From Deltaproteobacteria bacterium (lineage in GTDB: Bacteria > Myxococcota_A > UBA796 > SXON01): a stretch of DNA of 64,000 nt. The position numbers were made by a program, and so were the translations under genes. The DNA lies in NCBI GenBank assembly GCA_947484175.1, contig CANKOI010000004.1, positions 1 through 64,000 on the forward strand. The letters are read 5' to 3'. This document shows, one piece after another, positions 1 to 9,926 of this stretch (position 1 is its first letter; every line of letters begins with the position of its first letter). Below the pieces are notes generated by a model that saw nothing but the letters and a program-made list of their open reading frames with translations, was not told the origin of the DNA and did not search any database.

Positions 1-442
1 AACCCCATACCCGTCGGCCTTGCACCCGGAAGGAGCAAGGCGACACCGGCCCGAACCGCGTAAGCGGCGAGGTCCACAACTGTTTCTCACCGCGCGGGCA
101 ACCGCGCGTTGCTCTGGAGGGGATTCACCCCCAGCCCGACCCCGGGCGCCCACCCCCATCCCTCCGCAAGGAGGAGCAAGGGCACCCCCGCCGAGTTCGG
201 CGCCGCCTGTGCGAAAGCACAGCGACGCCGGGCCCGGCGGTCGGTGTTTTTGGCCTCGACGCCGCTCGCTCCGCCTCCGCCTCGACGTTGAGGCCGGACC
301 CCGGCTCAGGCCTGCCAGGTCGGGTCACTTGGGCTCGCTGTCGCTCTGCAACGCGACCCGCGCTCGTAAGTGACCTCAGACCTCAGGTCTACCCCGACTT
401 ACGAGCGCAGCCCGAAGGGCAGGCGAAGGTTAGCCGCCCCGC
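1..442. other. Gene-free, hairpin-rich region; candidate structured RNA
   Basis: No reading frame here has recognisable protein content. The stretch is full of short perfect hairpins. They include a GCCTTGC/GCAAGGC stem at 17-41 extended by GTC/GAC, and CGCGCG/CGCGCG at 91-108. CCTCC/GGAGG at 161-174 is closed by a GCAA tetraloop, and CTGTGC/GCACAG at 207-222 by a GAAA tetraloop. An 11-bp stem, CGCTCGTAAGT/ACTTACGAGCG, spans about 360-407. Two GNRA-type loops and serial stems suggest a folded RNA or a leader of the downstream aminotransferase gene. No RNase P, tmRNA or SRP signature was found. Strand is undecided because stems read equally both ways. Confidence 0.35.
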
Positions 443-1615
443 ATGTCTCACATCGAACTCGCGGAGCGGTACGGCGCCCACAACTACCACCCCCTCCCGG
501 TCACGTTGGTGCGCGGCGAGGGCGCCTTCGTATGGGACGACGCCGGCAACCGGTACCTCGACATGCTCTCGGCCTACTCGGCCGTAAACCACGGGCACCT
601 GCACCCACGCATCGTCGCGGCGGCCACCGCCCAGCTCGGCCGCGTGGCGCTCACCAGCCGCGCGTTCCACAACGACCAGCTCGGCCCCTTCCTGGCGCGG
701 CTGGCCGGCGTGTCGGGATTTGAGCGCGTGCTGCCCATGAACACCGGCGCGGAGGCCGTCGAAACGGCGCTGAAGGCCGCGCGGAAGTGGGCCTTCCTCG
801 TGAAGGGGGTGCCCGCCGACGAGGCCGAGATCCTCGTCGCCGAGGGCAACTTCCACGGCCGGACGACCACCATCGTGGGCTTTTCTACCGAGGAGCAGTA
901 CCGACTCGGTTTCGGTCCCTTCACCCCAGGCTTTTCCGCCGTCCCGTTCGGCGACGCCGATGCGCTCGAGGCCGCGATCACCCCGAGAACGGCCGCCGTG
1001 CTCTTGGAGCCCATCCAGGGCGAGGGCGGCGTGATCGTCCCGCCTCCCGGCTACTTTCGGCGGGTGCGCGAGCTGTGCACCCACCACAACGTGCTGTTGA
1101 TCCTCGACGAGATCCAGACCGGCCTCTGCCGCACCGGCCGCACGTGGGCGTTCGAACACGAAGGAGTCCGCCCCGACGCCTTGTGCGTGGGCAAGGCGCT
1201 GGGCGGTGGCATCTACCCGGTGAGCGCTTTTTGCGCGGACAGCGCCGTGATGGACGTCTTCACCCCCGGCGACCACGGCAGCACCTTCGGCGGCAACCCG
1301 GTGGCCGCCGCAATCGGGCTGGCGGCACTCGACGTGCTCGTGCAGGAACGCCTCGCGGAACGGGCCGCGGAGAACGGCGCGTGGCTGCTCGCCGAGCTGC
1401 GCAAGCTGCGCACCCCTGTGGCCGTTCGCGGCAGGGGCCTGCTCATCGGCGTGGAGTTGCCGGGCGATGCTCGGCCCGTGTGCGAGGCGCTCATGCGGCG
1501 GGGAATCCTGTGTAAGGACACCCACAGCACCGTGGTTCGGTTCGCGCCGCCGCTCGTGGTTGAACGGGAAGCGCTCCAGCACGCTATGGGCGTGATCGCC
1601 GAGGTGATGCCATAG
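443..1615 (+). CDS. rocD: Ornithine--oxo-acid transaminase (ornithine aminotransferase)
   Basis: A PLP-dependent class III aminotransferase of 390 residues, the usual length for the family. It converts ornithine and 2-oxoglutarate to glutamate-5-semialdehyde and glutamate in the cytoplasm, linking arginine breakdown to proline and glutamate. Visible features are the N-terminal block AHNYHPLPV, the cofactor-binding motif ILDEIQTG (Asp222), and the Schiff-base lysine in CVGKALGGG (Lys251). The block [17 protein letters not shown] is typical of ornithine rather than acetylornithine or GABA aminotransferases. Its stop lies against the next reading frame, so the two are probably cotranscribed. A biosynthetic arginine decarboxylase also lies in this window, at 50042-51940. 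Confidence 0.92.
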   Translation: MSHIELAERYGAHNYHPLPVTLVRGEGAFVWDDAGNRYLDMLSAYSAVNHGHLHPRIVAAATAQLGRVALTSRAFHNDQLGPFLARLAGVSGFERVLPMNTGAEAVETALKAARKWAFLVKGVPADEAEILVAEGNFHGRTTTIVGFSTEEQYRLGFGPFTPGFSAVPFGDADALEAAITPRTAAVLLEPIQGEGGVIVPPPGYFRRVRELCTHHNVLLILDEIQTGLCRTGRTWAFEHEGVRPDALCVGKALGGGIYPVSAFCADSAVMDVFTPGDHGSTFGGNPVAAAIGLAALDVLVQERLAERAAENGAWLLAELRKLRTPVAVRGRGLLIGVELPGDARPVCEALMRRGILCKDTHSTVVRFAPPLVVEREALQHAMGVIAEVMP

Positions 1616-2388
1616 CCCGCGTCGAGTACGACTACCCCTACCGCCTAAAACTCATCCACGGCGACTATGCGGAGCTGCGCCTCGAACGGCGTGGCCGCAG
1701 CATCCTGTTCGACCCCGTCAGTCTGCCCGAGGAGGCCGACATCGTCGTGCTCACCGGGCCGTCGGCGCCGCGACTGCGCGGTACCGTGGCGGCGCTGAAG
1801 CAGGGCCGCACGCTCACAGTCGTGTCGACCGACTCCATCTTCGAGTTCCTTGGCCGGCACGGCAAGGTGGTCGGGGGCTCGGGCGCGCGTACGATCGACG
1901 ACGTCAAAGTGGATGGGATGCTGTATGCGCCTCCTCCCGGCAACGCGGGTCCGCTGGCCCCTTTCCAGCGCGCCAGCGTGGCCGCCGCCCGCCCCGCCGC
2001 CGCCCTCCGGCGCCTCACCGAGCAGGCCCGCGGCGCCGGCGGAGAACCGTGGATCGTGGAGGTCACGTTCCCCGACGGCGCCCGCCTCCTGCATCTTGAC
2101 CTCGCGCTCCATCAACGCGCCGACGAACAATGGATCAGCCGCGCGGCCGCACGCTTCGGCAACCCCGAGTGGATCCTCGTCGGTGCCGCCCACGGGGAAG
2201 GTCCTGGAATCGAGCGGTGGCTGCCCCGGTTCGGTCCGAATCGAGTGCTCGTCGTGGAGTTGGTGAACTCCGAGCGGCGGGAGCTCGGGCAGTCCACGGA
2301 GCTTGTGACCCCGTGGCGCGACCGCCTCGTAAAGAGCGGGGTCGACGCGCACGTCTTCGCCACCCAGACCAGCTTCCGCTTCGAGTAG
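1612..2388 (+). CDS. Divergent metallo-beta-lactamase-fold-like protein, unusual start
   Basis: This frame is open from 1564 to the stop at 2388 and looks coding well before its first conventional start (GTG at 1747). Residues such as YRLKLIHGDYAELRLERRG and ILFDPV, read from about 1630, resemble the opening strands of metallo-beta-lactamase-like hydrolases. In that family a metal-binding HxHxDH normally follows. Here the equivalent place reads LTGPSAPRL, so the metal site appears lost. No ATG, GTG or TTG lies in frame between 1564 and 1747. An ATA at 1612, four bases after a GAGGTGA sequence and overlapping the rocD stop, is the only plausible coupled start. The conservative model is 1747-2388 (213 residues). 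Fold assignment is inference, and no activity can be claimed. Confidence 0.6.
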   Translation: MARVEYDYPYRLKLIHGDYAELRLERRGRSILFDPVSLPEEADIVVLTGPSAPRLRGTVAALKQGRTLTVVSTDSIFEFLGRHGKVVGGSGARTIDDVKVDGMLYAPPPGNAGPLAPFQRASVAAARPAAALRRLTEQARGAGGEPWIVEVTFPDGARLLHLDLALHQRADEQWISRAAARFGNPEWILVGAAHGEGPGIERWLPRFGPNRVLVVELVNSERRELGQSTELVTPWRDRLVKSGVDAHVFATQTSFRFE

Positions 2389-2392
2389 GGCA

Positions 2393-3265
2393 GTGGAGCC
2401 CCAGGCCGCCTGGCGCTACTTGCGGGGGATCAGCCGCGGGCTTCGCCGCGGCACCACCTTTCCGCTGGAGAGCCGGGTGCCCGCCGCCGCCGCACCCGGC
2501 GGCAGCCGGGTGCTCGACCGCGCCCCCGCCGGAACGGCCGCCCTCGCCGCGTGGGAGCTCGTTGAACATCGCTGCCCCTTCCCCGGCCTCACATCGCCGC
2601 TCTCGGTCCTCCAGCTCAGCGACGTTCATGTGCGCGGCGTGGACGACGCCCTGCGGGCGCTCTGCGCCCGTATCAGCACCGTTCAGGCCGATCTCGTCGT
2701 CCTCACCGGCGACGTCGTCACCCGCGGCTGGACGCGCGCCGCCACCGACCTCCTCTTCTCCTCGCTGCCGCGCACGCCGCTCGGCACCTTCGCGATCATG
2801 GGCAACTGGGAGTACTGGGCGCAAGCGCCGCCCGACACGTGGCGCTTCGTCCTCGGCCGCCACGACATCCCGCTGCTCCTTGACGCCTCCGTAGCCCTCG
2901 GCCCCCTCCACCTCGTCGGCACCGACGATGCGCTCGCAGGCACCCCCGACATTGACCGCGCCTTCGCCGGGGTGCCCGAAGGCCACCCGGCGCTCGTCCT
3001 CACCCACTCGCCCGCGCTGTTCGACACCCTCGCGGGGCCGCGGGCGCCGGTCGTGCTGGCGGGGCATACGCACGGGGGGCAGGTGGTGTTGCCTAAACTG
3101 GGAAGCTTTTTCCTGCCTCGTGGGAGCGGTGGCTACCCGTGGGGCTGGTACCAGCGTGGGCCTTCGCACCTGTTCGTGAGTCGGGGGCTCGGGTGGTCCG
3201 TGGCGCCGCTGCGGGTGCGATGCCCGCCGGAGATTGCGCTGCTTCGGCTGGAGCCTGGGGGGTAG
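2393..3265 (+). CDS. Calcineurin-like metallophosphoesterase (YkuE-like)
   Basis: A 290-residue phosphoesterase starting at a GTG four bases after the previous stop, so probably the last gene of the rocD operon. The metal-binding motifs appear in order: LSDVHVRG, LTGDVV, GNWEYW (in place of the commoner GNHE), LTHSP and LAGHTHGGQ. The GNWEYW form and the overall layout match YkuE/LpxG-like membrane-associated phosphoesterases acting on lipid or nucleotide-sugar phosphates. The N-terminal 60 residues are Arg- and Ala-rich without a clear signal peptide. The substrate cannot be told from sequence. Confidence 0.85.
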   Translation: MEPQAAWRYLRGISRGLRRGTTFPLESRVPAAAAPGGSRVLDRAPAGTAALAAWELVEHRCPFPGLTSPLSVLQLSDVHVRGVDDALRALCARISTVQADLVVLTGDVVTRGWTRAATDLLFSSLPRTPLGTFAIMGNWEYWAQAPPDTWRFVLGRHDIPLLLDASVALGPLHLVGTDDALAGTPDIDRAFAGVPEGHPALVLTHSPALFDTLAGPRAPVVLAGHTHGGQVVLPKLGSFFLPRGSGGYPWGWYQRGPSHLFVSRGLGWSVAPLRVRCPPEIALLRLEPGG

Positions 3266-3347
3266 CGAGGGGTGGCGAGACGGACGGGAGTGGCGGGGAC
3301 GGGGGGTCAGCGTTGGGCCTGACGCCGCCGCTACCGGAGCCGCAGAC

Positions 3348-4472
3348 TCAGGCCGCGCCGGGGAGAACGATGTTCTTCTCGCGCTGCACCTTCACGTCGT
3401 AGCCGCGGCCCTCCCAGTCGGCCTGAACGTCCTTCAGCCACGCGTCGACCGCGCCCTTGTTGGCCACCGGGGCGGGTGTGTGCACCACGGGCCAGGGGTC
3501 TTCCATCGTGCAGCCCTTGAGCTTGGCTTTCGAGCCCCGGAGCTTCGGTTCGAGATCGCGGAGGATCGTCCAGCGGGTGCCCGGCTCCTCGACCGAGGCC
3601 ACGTGGAGGATCGCCTGCTTCTTGCCGGCGCAGTCGCCCGCTTCGACGGCAGCCGCGCCGTACGTGTACACGCCGCCCTTCGCCACGTCGCCATAGAGCA
3701 CCGGCAGCAGCTGGGCCGCCGCCGCCTCGGAACCACTGTTCGCGAGCTGGCTGGCCACGGACATCGCCAACTCCTTGTCGACCTTGCTGGCGACGTCGAC
3801 CATGGTGGCCTCGAAGCGGGCTTGGATTTCCGGGGTGTTGGTGGCGCCCATCTCGGGCTGCGCGGCCTCCCCGATCTTGAAGAGGATGGCGTCGAAGGGG
3901 CCGGCCTCGGCGGCGGCCACGGCCCCCTCGCTGAGCACGGGGAGCGAGTCGAGACCGAGCTTCTTCACGTAGATGGACATGAGGTTCACGAACTTCTCGT
4001 CGAACTTCTTCTTCGGCGGGCGGCGGATCTCCTTCTCGATCCACGCGGTGATCGCCGGGTCCTCACAGGCCACGAAGGCATCGTCCCACTGCTGGAACTC
4101 GATGTCGCGCAGCCCGCTGTAGGCTCCCTTGAGGAAGGTGACCACCAGCGGGCGTTCGGTGCAAGCGAGGCCGACGGCTTGCGCCACCTCGTCGCGCGCC
4201 TCATAGTTGCTGATCTTGCCGAGCGCGCCCCACATGGGCTTCCACATCTCGCCCTCGATCGCCACGAATGCGAGGCTGGTGAGGCCGTCCACGTCGGACG
4301 CTCGGGCCAACGCGTCGTTGAAGCTCGCTTCGGCGGTGGCCTTGTCGCACCGGGCAAGGTGGCCCCACGCCTCGGCGACGCTCTCGGAACTGGCCGCCTT
4401 CACCGCAGTGATCTGCTTGTCGCACGAAGCGGCGTGGGCGGTGGAGAGGGGCAGGAGCAGCGAGAGGAACAT
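3348..4472 (-). CDS. Secreted protein of unknown function with HEAT-like helical content
   Basis: 374 residues beginning with a clear signal peptide (MFLSLLLPLSTAHA, cleavage expected near Ala14). An in-frame extension to 4505 exists, but the start at 4472 places the signal sequence at the N-terminus and has GGAGA upstream. The mature part is largely alpha-helical, with evenly spaced helices and few cysteines, as in HEAT or TPR-type repeat proteins. No named family was recognised. It converges on the metallophosphoesterase gene with 82 bases between the stops. It is likely periplasmic. Confidence 0.7.
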   Translation of the reverse strand: MFLSLLLPLSTAHAASCDKQITAVKAASSESVAEAWGHLARCDKATAEASFNDALARASDVDGLTSLAFVAIEGEMWKPMWGALGKISNYEARDEVAQAVGLACTERPLVVTFLKGAYSGLRDIEFQQWDDAFVACEDPAITAWIEKEIRRPPKKKFDEKFVNLMSIYVKKLGLDSLPVLSEGAVAAAEAGPFDAILFKIGEAAQPEMGATNTPEIQARFEATMVDVASKVDKELAMSVASQLANSGSEAAAAQLLPVLYGDVAKGGVYTYGAAAVEAGDCAGKKQAILHVASVEEPGTRWTILRDLEPKLRGSKAKLKGCTMEDPWPVVHTPAPVANKGAVDAWLKDVQADWEGRGYDVKVQREKNIVLPGAA

Positions 4473-4586
4473 CGGGCGGGTCTCCGTTGGGCGCGTGGCT
4501 AACACCGGCGCAAGTCCCGCGCTGGTCTACCGCTTTCAACGGCTCCCGACGGAGGGGCGTTCCGGCGGCGCCGTCCTTTTTGGTCA

Positions 4587-4611
4587 CCCCGCGGTTGAAG
4601 CCAACGCGGGG
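4587..4611. repeat. Hairpin upstream of small secreted-peptide gene
   Basis: A 7-bp perfect stem CCCCGCG/CGCGGGG, with a further TTG/CAA pairing inside one bulge, lies between the divergent genes at 4472 and 4640. It has no trailing T-run on either strand, so it does not look like an intrinsic terminator. It could be a leader structure or an operator. Confidence 0.3.
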
Positions 4612-4639
4612 TTACCGTTCACGCTCCCGGAGCGCCCCG

Positions 4640-4915
4640 ATGTTCGTTGCCCTCGTCCTCGCCGCCTTCGCGGGGAACCCGCCCGCGCCGGTGTCACCCC
4701 CTGCCGCCGGGGCACCCGCGGCGCCTCCCGCGCCCGTCGTTGCCGAGCCGCCCGCCCCCTGCGGTTCCGTGGTGGTCGTCGCCCCCGCCGTGGTCACGGC
4801 GCCCACCGCGGTCGCTGCGTTCCCCGTCGCGGTGGTTCCCCTCCTCGAGTTACCAGGCGCTTCCAGCGAGAAGTGCTCCGTGCCGCCCCCTTCCCCCGCC
4901 ACGATCAAGCAGTAG
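4640..4915 (+). CDS. Small Ala/Pro/Val-rich secreted peptide, hypothetical
   Basis: 91 residues starting MFVALVLAAFAG, which resembles a short signal peptide. An Ala/Pro stretch and a Val/Ala-rich stretch follow. Two cysteines (in PAPCGS and EKCSV) could pair. The reading frame extends upstream to 4487, but the signal-like start at 4640 is more sensible. Low complexity and high GC mean this could be a chance open frame. It diverges from the secreted protein at 3348-4472. Confidence 0.35.
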   Translation: MFVALVLAAFAGNPPAPVSPPAAGAPAAPPAPVVAEPPAPCGSVVVVAPAVVTAPTAVAAFPVAVVPLLELPGASSEKCSVPPPSPATIKQ

Positions 4916-4937
4916 CCTCCGAGCCGGCCAGAGCCCC

Positions 4938-5033
4938 CTACTCGGCGCACAGCTTTCCGTTGAGGTAGATGCTCGAACTGCCGGCCGACAGGGTCGGCAC
5001 GCCGGCAACGGCCGATGCCGCCTGCCGCTGCAC
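4938..5033 (-). CDS. Tiny in-frame ORF just after the acyl-CoA dehydrogenase stop
   Basis: Reading past the TAA of the acyl-CoA dehydrogenase in the same frame gives a GTG and 31 codons ending in SIYLNGKLCAE and TAG. The ending looks more protein-like than random frames nearby. It may be a remnant of a longer C-terminus, a small independent peptide, or chance. No SD or homology supports it. Confidence 0.15.
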   Translation of the reverse strand: MQRQAASAVAGVPTLSAGSSSIYLNGKLCAE

Positions 5034-5042
5034 CCGCTTTCT

Positions 5043-6863
5043 TTACTCGAACAGCCCCTCTTCGAGGCAGCTCTCGTCGCCCGCCTGAATGCTTTTGGCG
5101 AGGGCGGTGGCCCCCGGCAGGATGTTCTTCATGTAGAAGCGAGCGTTGGCCAGCTTGCCCTTGTAGAACTTCAGGTCGTCGCCGCTGGCGCCGTTTTGGA
5201 TGGCCTCGTGGGCGATGCGCGCCTGCCATAGGCTGTGCAGGCCGATCACGACGGTGCCGAACAGTTCGAGGAAGGGGCTTGCTTGGAGCATGGCGCCGCG
5301 CAGGTTGCCCTGCTGCCCCACCATGCCGAGGTGCATCGCGGTCTGGCCGAGCTGATCGCGCGCGCGTTCCAACAACGCCACCTCATCGCCGAGGGCGGCC
5401 ACGGTGCGGCAGCGCTCCAGTTCGGTGTTGGCTTCGTTGAGCCACGCCATGAACAACATGCCGCTGCCCTTCCGCATCTTTCGCCCGAGCAGGTCCATCG
5501 CCTGGATGCCGTTGGTGCCTTCGTAGATCGAGGTGATCTTGGCGTCGCGAACGTACTGCTCCGCGGGGTACTCGCCGATGTAGCCGTAGCCGCCGAAGCA
5601 TTGCAGGGCGGTCACGCACACGTCGAAGCCGCGGTCGGAGATGTGGGACTTCACGATGGGCGTCATCAACTCCACGAGGCCGAGGAGGTACTCCTTGTCT
5701 GCGTCGTCGCCGTGGTGGGTGCGGTCGAAGCGGTTGGCCACGCTGTAGATGAGCGAGCGCATGCCCTCGACCTGGCACTTCATTTTGAGCAGCATCCGGC
5801 GCACGTCGGGGTGCTGGTTGATGGGGATGCGCGGGGGATCGGCCTCGCGGTAGGACTCCACCGCGGAGCCCTGGACACGATCGCGCGTGTAGGCGAGCGC
5901 ATTCTGGTAGGCGCCGCTCGCGAGCCCGAGGCTCTGCACGCCCACGCCGATGCGCGCTTCGTTCATCATCCGGAACATGATCTCCATGCCCTGGCCGGCG
6001 GCGCCCAAGAGGTAGCCGACGCAGGTGGACGAGGCGCCCAGCGCGAGGGTGCAGGTGGCGCTGCCGTTGATCCCCATCTTGTGCTCGATGCCCACCACCT
6101 TCGCGTCGTTACGGCCGAGCAGGGCGCCCGACGTGTCGAAGAGGAACTTCGGCACCACGAAGATGCTGAGGCCCTTGGTGCCGGGAGGCGCGTCGGGCAG
6201 GCGGGCGAGCACCAGGTGGAGGATGTTCGCTACGAGGTCCTGATCGCCGCCGGAGATGAACACCTTCTCGCCGGTGAGGTGGAACACGTTGGGGTCGGCC
6301 GTGGGTTCGGCGCGGGCGCGGTTGTCGCCCACCGCCGTGCCGGCGCCGGCCTCGGTGAGGCACATCGTGCCGCCCCATTGCCCGCCCAGCATCCGGTGTA
6401 CGGCGGTGTCACGAATCCACGCGGGCGTACCCTCCCAGGTGAGCAGGTTCGCCGCCGCGCGGGTGAGGCCCGGGTACATGTTGAAGGCGGTGGCCGCGCC
6501 CGAGATCATCTCGTGGGTGGCCACATCGATCACGTGCGGGATGCCCTGCCCACCGAACTCGGGATCCGTGGAGGCGGCGATGAGGCCGGCCTCGGCCACG
6601 GCCTTGTACACCGGCTTGAAGCAGTCTGGCGTGGTGACGTTGCCGTCCCCATCCAGCTTCACGCCCTCCCGGTCCCCCACCTTGTTGACGGGCGCCACGG
6701 TGTTCACCGCGAGGTCGGCCGCCATGTCGAGGATGGCCTCGTACATGTCCTTGTCGAAGGCCTCGTACCGCGGGATGTTGCCGAGCTCTTCGTGGACCTT
6801 CAGCTGCTCAAAGAGCACGAACTTGATGTCACGAAGGTCTACACGGTAGTCGGTGGCGCTCAA
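5043..6863 (-). CDS. Acyl-CoA dehydrogenase, long (about 600-residue) class
   Basis: 606 residues, the length of the DmdC/AcdA-like acyl-CoA dehydrogenases with an extra C-terminal domain rather than the usual 380. FAD-dependent alpha,beta-desaturation of an acyl-CoA is the family reaction. Visible blocks are MCLTEAGAGTAVGDN (flavin/substrate loop), GEKVFISGGDQD, and IYEGTNGIQAMDLLGRK, with Glu448 in the catalytic-base position for this subclass. The start is a TTG preceded by GAGG, with an in-frame stop a short way upstream. The chain length of the substrate cannot be judged. No electron-transfer flavoprotein gene lies beside it. Confidence 0.9.
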   Translation of the reverse strand: MSATDYRVDLRDIKFVLFEQLKVHEELGNIPRYEAFDKDMYEAILDMAADLAVNTVAPVNKVGDREGVKLDGDGNVTTPDCFKPVYKAVAEAGLIAASTDPEFGGQGIPHVIDVATHEMISGAATAFNMYPGLTRAAANLLTWEGTPAWIRDTAVHRMLGGQWGGTMCLTEAGAGTAVGDNRARAEPTADPNVFHLTGEKVFISGGDQDLVANILHLVLARLPDAPPGTKGLSIFVVPKFLFDTSGALLGRNDAKVVGIEHKMGINGSATCTLALGASSTCVGYLLGAAGQGMEIMFRMMNEARIGVGVQSLGLASGAYQNALAYTRDRVQGSAVESYREADPPRIPINQHPDVRRMLLKMKCQVEGMRSLIYSVANRFDRTHHGDDADKEYLLGLVELMTPIVKSHISDRGFDVCVTALQCFGGYGYIGEYPAEQYVRDAKITSIYEGTNGIQAMDLLGRKMRKGSGMLFMAWLNEANTELERCRTVAALGDEVALLERARDQLGQTAMHLGMVGQQGNLRGAMLQASPFLELFGTVVIGLHSLWQARIAHEAIQNGASGDDLKFYKGKLANARFYMKNILPGATALAKSIQAGDESCLEEGLFE

Positions 6864-6905
6864 GGGAACCTCGGAATGAATGAAGCCTCATTCACATAAC
6901 CAAGG

Positions 6906-7913
<1,008 letters not shown>

Positions 7914-7953
7914 GGCGGGAGTATGCCACGGCGGCGGGCGCCTCGCGCGGCCC

Positions 7954-9738
7954 TCAACGGTCGAGGTGCCCCACGTCGGAGTCGCCCATCTCCACCCCGC
8001 CGCTCGGGAAATACTCGCCCCAGCGCCGGCCTACGAGCGCGGCGGTGTCGGGGTCGCAGAACAGTTCGCGGGGGTAGGTGGGCTTCACCCGCGCGTCGAG
8101 GAGCACGGAGCCCTCGAAGACCACGTGGTTCCGCTGGATGCGTCGGCTGCCGTGCAGGTCGGCGGCCGGCTCCATGCGCGTGAACGCCGTCCACAGGAAG
8201 CGGCTGTCGGTGCGCGTGGCCTCGGCCGCCTTGTCCACCAGCACGACGAGTGGCCAACCGGGGAACGCGCCGGCGAGACGATCCGCGGCGCCCGCCTCCT
8301 GCGAGTAGCTCGGACCCTCCACCACGAGGCAACCCCCGCAGTACACCGAAACCGCCCGCACCCCCGACGGCAGCTCACCACGGTAGGCGCGCGGCAGCTC
8401 GCGCACCGGTTCGCCCACCCCCATCATCACGCCCTTGCTGCCTTCGTTGATGGCGGGGCCGGCGTAGTCGAGGGTGTCCATCGACAGGTTGCTGAACACG
8501 TAGAGGTCGGTTTCGGGGCGGAATCGGGCGAGGATGTGCTCGAGCACCGGCTTGAAGTCGCGGAGGTCCATCGGCTGATCCAGCAGCAGCAGGAACTTGG
8601 TGAGTGAGAGCTGTCCTTCTCCGAGGATGCGGAAGGCACTTGCCATCGCCTCCCGCCGGTAGCGCTCCTGCACCACTGCGGCAGACAGCGCGTGGTACCC
8701 GGTTTCGCCGTAGCTCCACAGGTCGCGCACCGCGGGCATCACCACCGGAAAGAGCGGGCTGAGCAGCTCTTGCAGCCAGTCGCCGAGGAAGAAATCTTCC
8801 TGGCGGGGCTTGCCCACGACGGTGGCCGGCCAGATGGCGCCCTTCCGGTGGCAGACCTTGGCCACGCGGAACACCGGGAAGTCGTGCTCCAGCGAGTAGT
8901 AGCCGTAGTGATCCCCGAACGGTCCCTCGGGTTCGCGCACGCCCGGCGGCACCTCGCCGACAATGGCGAACTCGCAGTCGGCGACCAGCGGGAGAGGTCC
9001 CGCGGGGTTGTCGCAGCGGCGGAGGCGCTCCCCGACGAGGAGCGAGGCGAGGAGCAACTCGGGCACGTTCTCCGGCAAAGGCGCGATGGCGCTGGCGATG
9101 AGCCCCGGCGGGCCGCCCACAAACAAGTTCACGGGCAGGGCGCGGCCAGCCTGCTCGGCCACATGGTGGTGAAAGCCGCCGCCCTTGCCGATCTGCCAGT
9201 GCATGCCGGTGCGATCGTCGGCTTTGCGGTGAATCCGGTACATGCCCAGATTGTGCGCCCCGGTGGTCGGATGCTCGGTGTACACCAGCGGCAGGGTGAC
9301 AAACGCTCCGCCATCCTCCGGCCAGCTCGTGAGCATGGGGAGCTGAGTGAGCATGGGGGGGGAGACAACTTCGGTGACGGGGCCCGAGGCGGAGTGGCTC
9401 AGGCCGAGGTCGAGGGCCTGCCAGCCGAAGTCGCGGAGCCCCCAGATTTTGCCCAACGACGGGGGCATCAGCTCGTGAGGCAGGCCCGCAGCGCGCTTCA
9501 CGAAGTCGTTGGCGCGCCGACCGAACGCCAGATCGACCCGACGCTTGCTGCCGAACAGGTTGGTCACCACCGGAAAGCGGCTGCCGGTGGGATTCTTGAA
9601 CAGGAGGGCCGGGCCGCCCGCCGCGATCACCCGACGATGCACCTCGGCGATCTCAAGGTGGGGGTTCACCTCGGCCTCGACCTCCACCAGCTCGCCCTCG
9701 CGCCGCAAAACGTCGAGAAGGGCTCGCAGATCACGCAT
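7954..9738 (-). CDS. UbiD-family prFMN-dependent decarboxylase
   Basis: 594 residues, longer than E. coli UbiD (about 500) and like the extended UbiD proteins of several deep bacterial lineages. UbiD enzymes use prenylated FMN for reversible decarboxylation of aromatic or alpha,beta-unsaturated acids. Examples are ubiquinone precursors and late steps of futalosine-type menaquinone synthesis. The start RDLRALLDVLRREGELVEV and the block PEGPFGDHYGYYS (with Glu271) are the family hallmarks. A MqnB-like hydrolase lies at 46268-46834, making a menaquinone role plausible but not proven. The UbiX flavin prenyltransferase it would need is not in the window. Confidence 0.85.
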   Translation of the reverse strand: MRDLRALLDVLRREGELVEVEAEVNPHLEIAEVHRRVIAAGGPALLFKNPTGSRFPVVTNLFGSKRRVDLAFGRRANDFVKRAAGLPHELMPPSLGKIWGLRDFGWQALDLGLSHSASGPVTEVVSPPMLTQLPMLTSWPEDGGAFVTLPLVYTEHPTTGAHNLGMYRIHRKADDRTGMHWQIGKGGGFHHHVAEQAGRALPVNLFVGGPPGLIASAIAPLPENVPELLLASLLVGERLRRCDNPAGPLPLVADCEFAIVGEVPPGVREPEGPFGDHYGYYSLEHDFPVFRVAKVCHRKGAIWPATVVGKPRQEDFFLGDWLQELLSPLFPVVMPAVRDLWSYGETGYHALSAAVVQERYRREAMASAFRILGEGQLSLTKFLLLLDQPMDLRDFKPVLEHILARFRPETDLYVFSNLSMDTLDYAGPAINEGSKGVMMGVGEPVRELPRAYRGELPSGVRAVSVYCGGCLVVEGPSYSQEAGAADRLAGAFPGWPLVVLVDKAAEATRTDSRFLWTAFTRMEPAADLHGSRRIQRNHVVFEGSVLLDARVKPTYPRELFCDPDTAALVGRRWGEYFPSGGVEMGDSDVGHLDR

Positions 9739-9796
9739 CGAGGTGCCAGAAGAAGGCGCGGGCTTAGCACGCCGGGCGCGCGCTTGGCGGGCAAGG

Positions 9797-9873
9797 TGGC
9801 GCTCTCGGCTGGGATCGAACCAGCAACCACGCGATTAGAAATCGCGTGCTCTGTCCAGTTGAGCTACGAGAGC
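9797..9873 (-). tRNA. tRNA-Arg (anticodon UCU), CCA encoded
   Basis: On the minus strand the sequence folds as a full cloverleaf. It has acceptor GCTCTCG/CGAGAGC, D-arm GCTC/GAGC, anticodon stem CGCGA/TCGCG with loop TTTCTAA (anticodon TCT), and T-arm GCTGG/CCAGC with TTCGATC. Discriminator G and an encoded CCA follow (9797-9799). It decodes AGA, a rare codon in this GC-rich DNA. Confidence 0.95.
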
Positions 9874-9926
9874 GTTTCGGCGACGTCGACGGCGCCGAGC
9901 ACGGGTAGACTAATCGCGGAGGCAGC

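Noticed and set aside
17-41. GGAAGGA loop reminiscent of SRP RNA domain IV
   Set aside because: The symmetric internal loop (CAGG/AGCAG type) that SRP54 needs is absent; it is a plain hairpin.
389-1582. 397-codon minus-strand frame over rocD
   Set aside because: rocD has intact PLP motifs, and the opposite frame is an artefact of high GC at third positions.
5235-6899. 554-codon open frame on the plus strand
   Set aside because: It is antisense to the acyl-CoA dehydrogenase, which has clear family motifs. The plus-strand frame is a His/Ala/Val-rich shadow.
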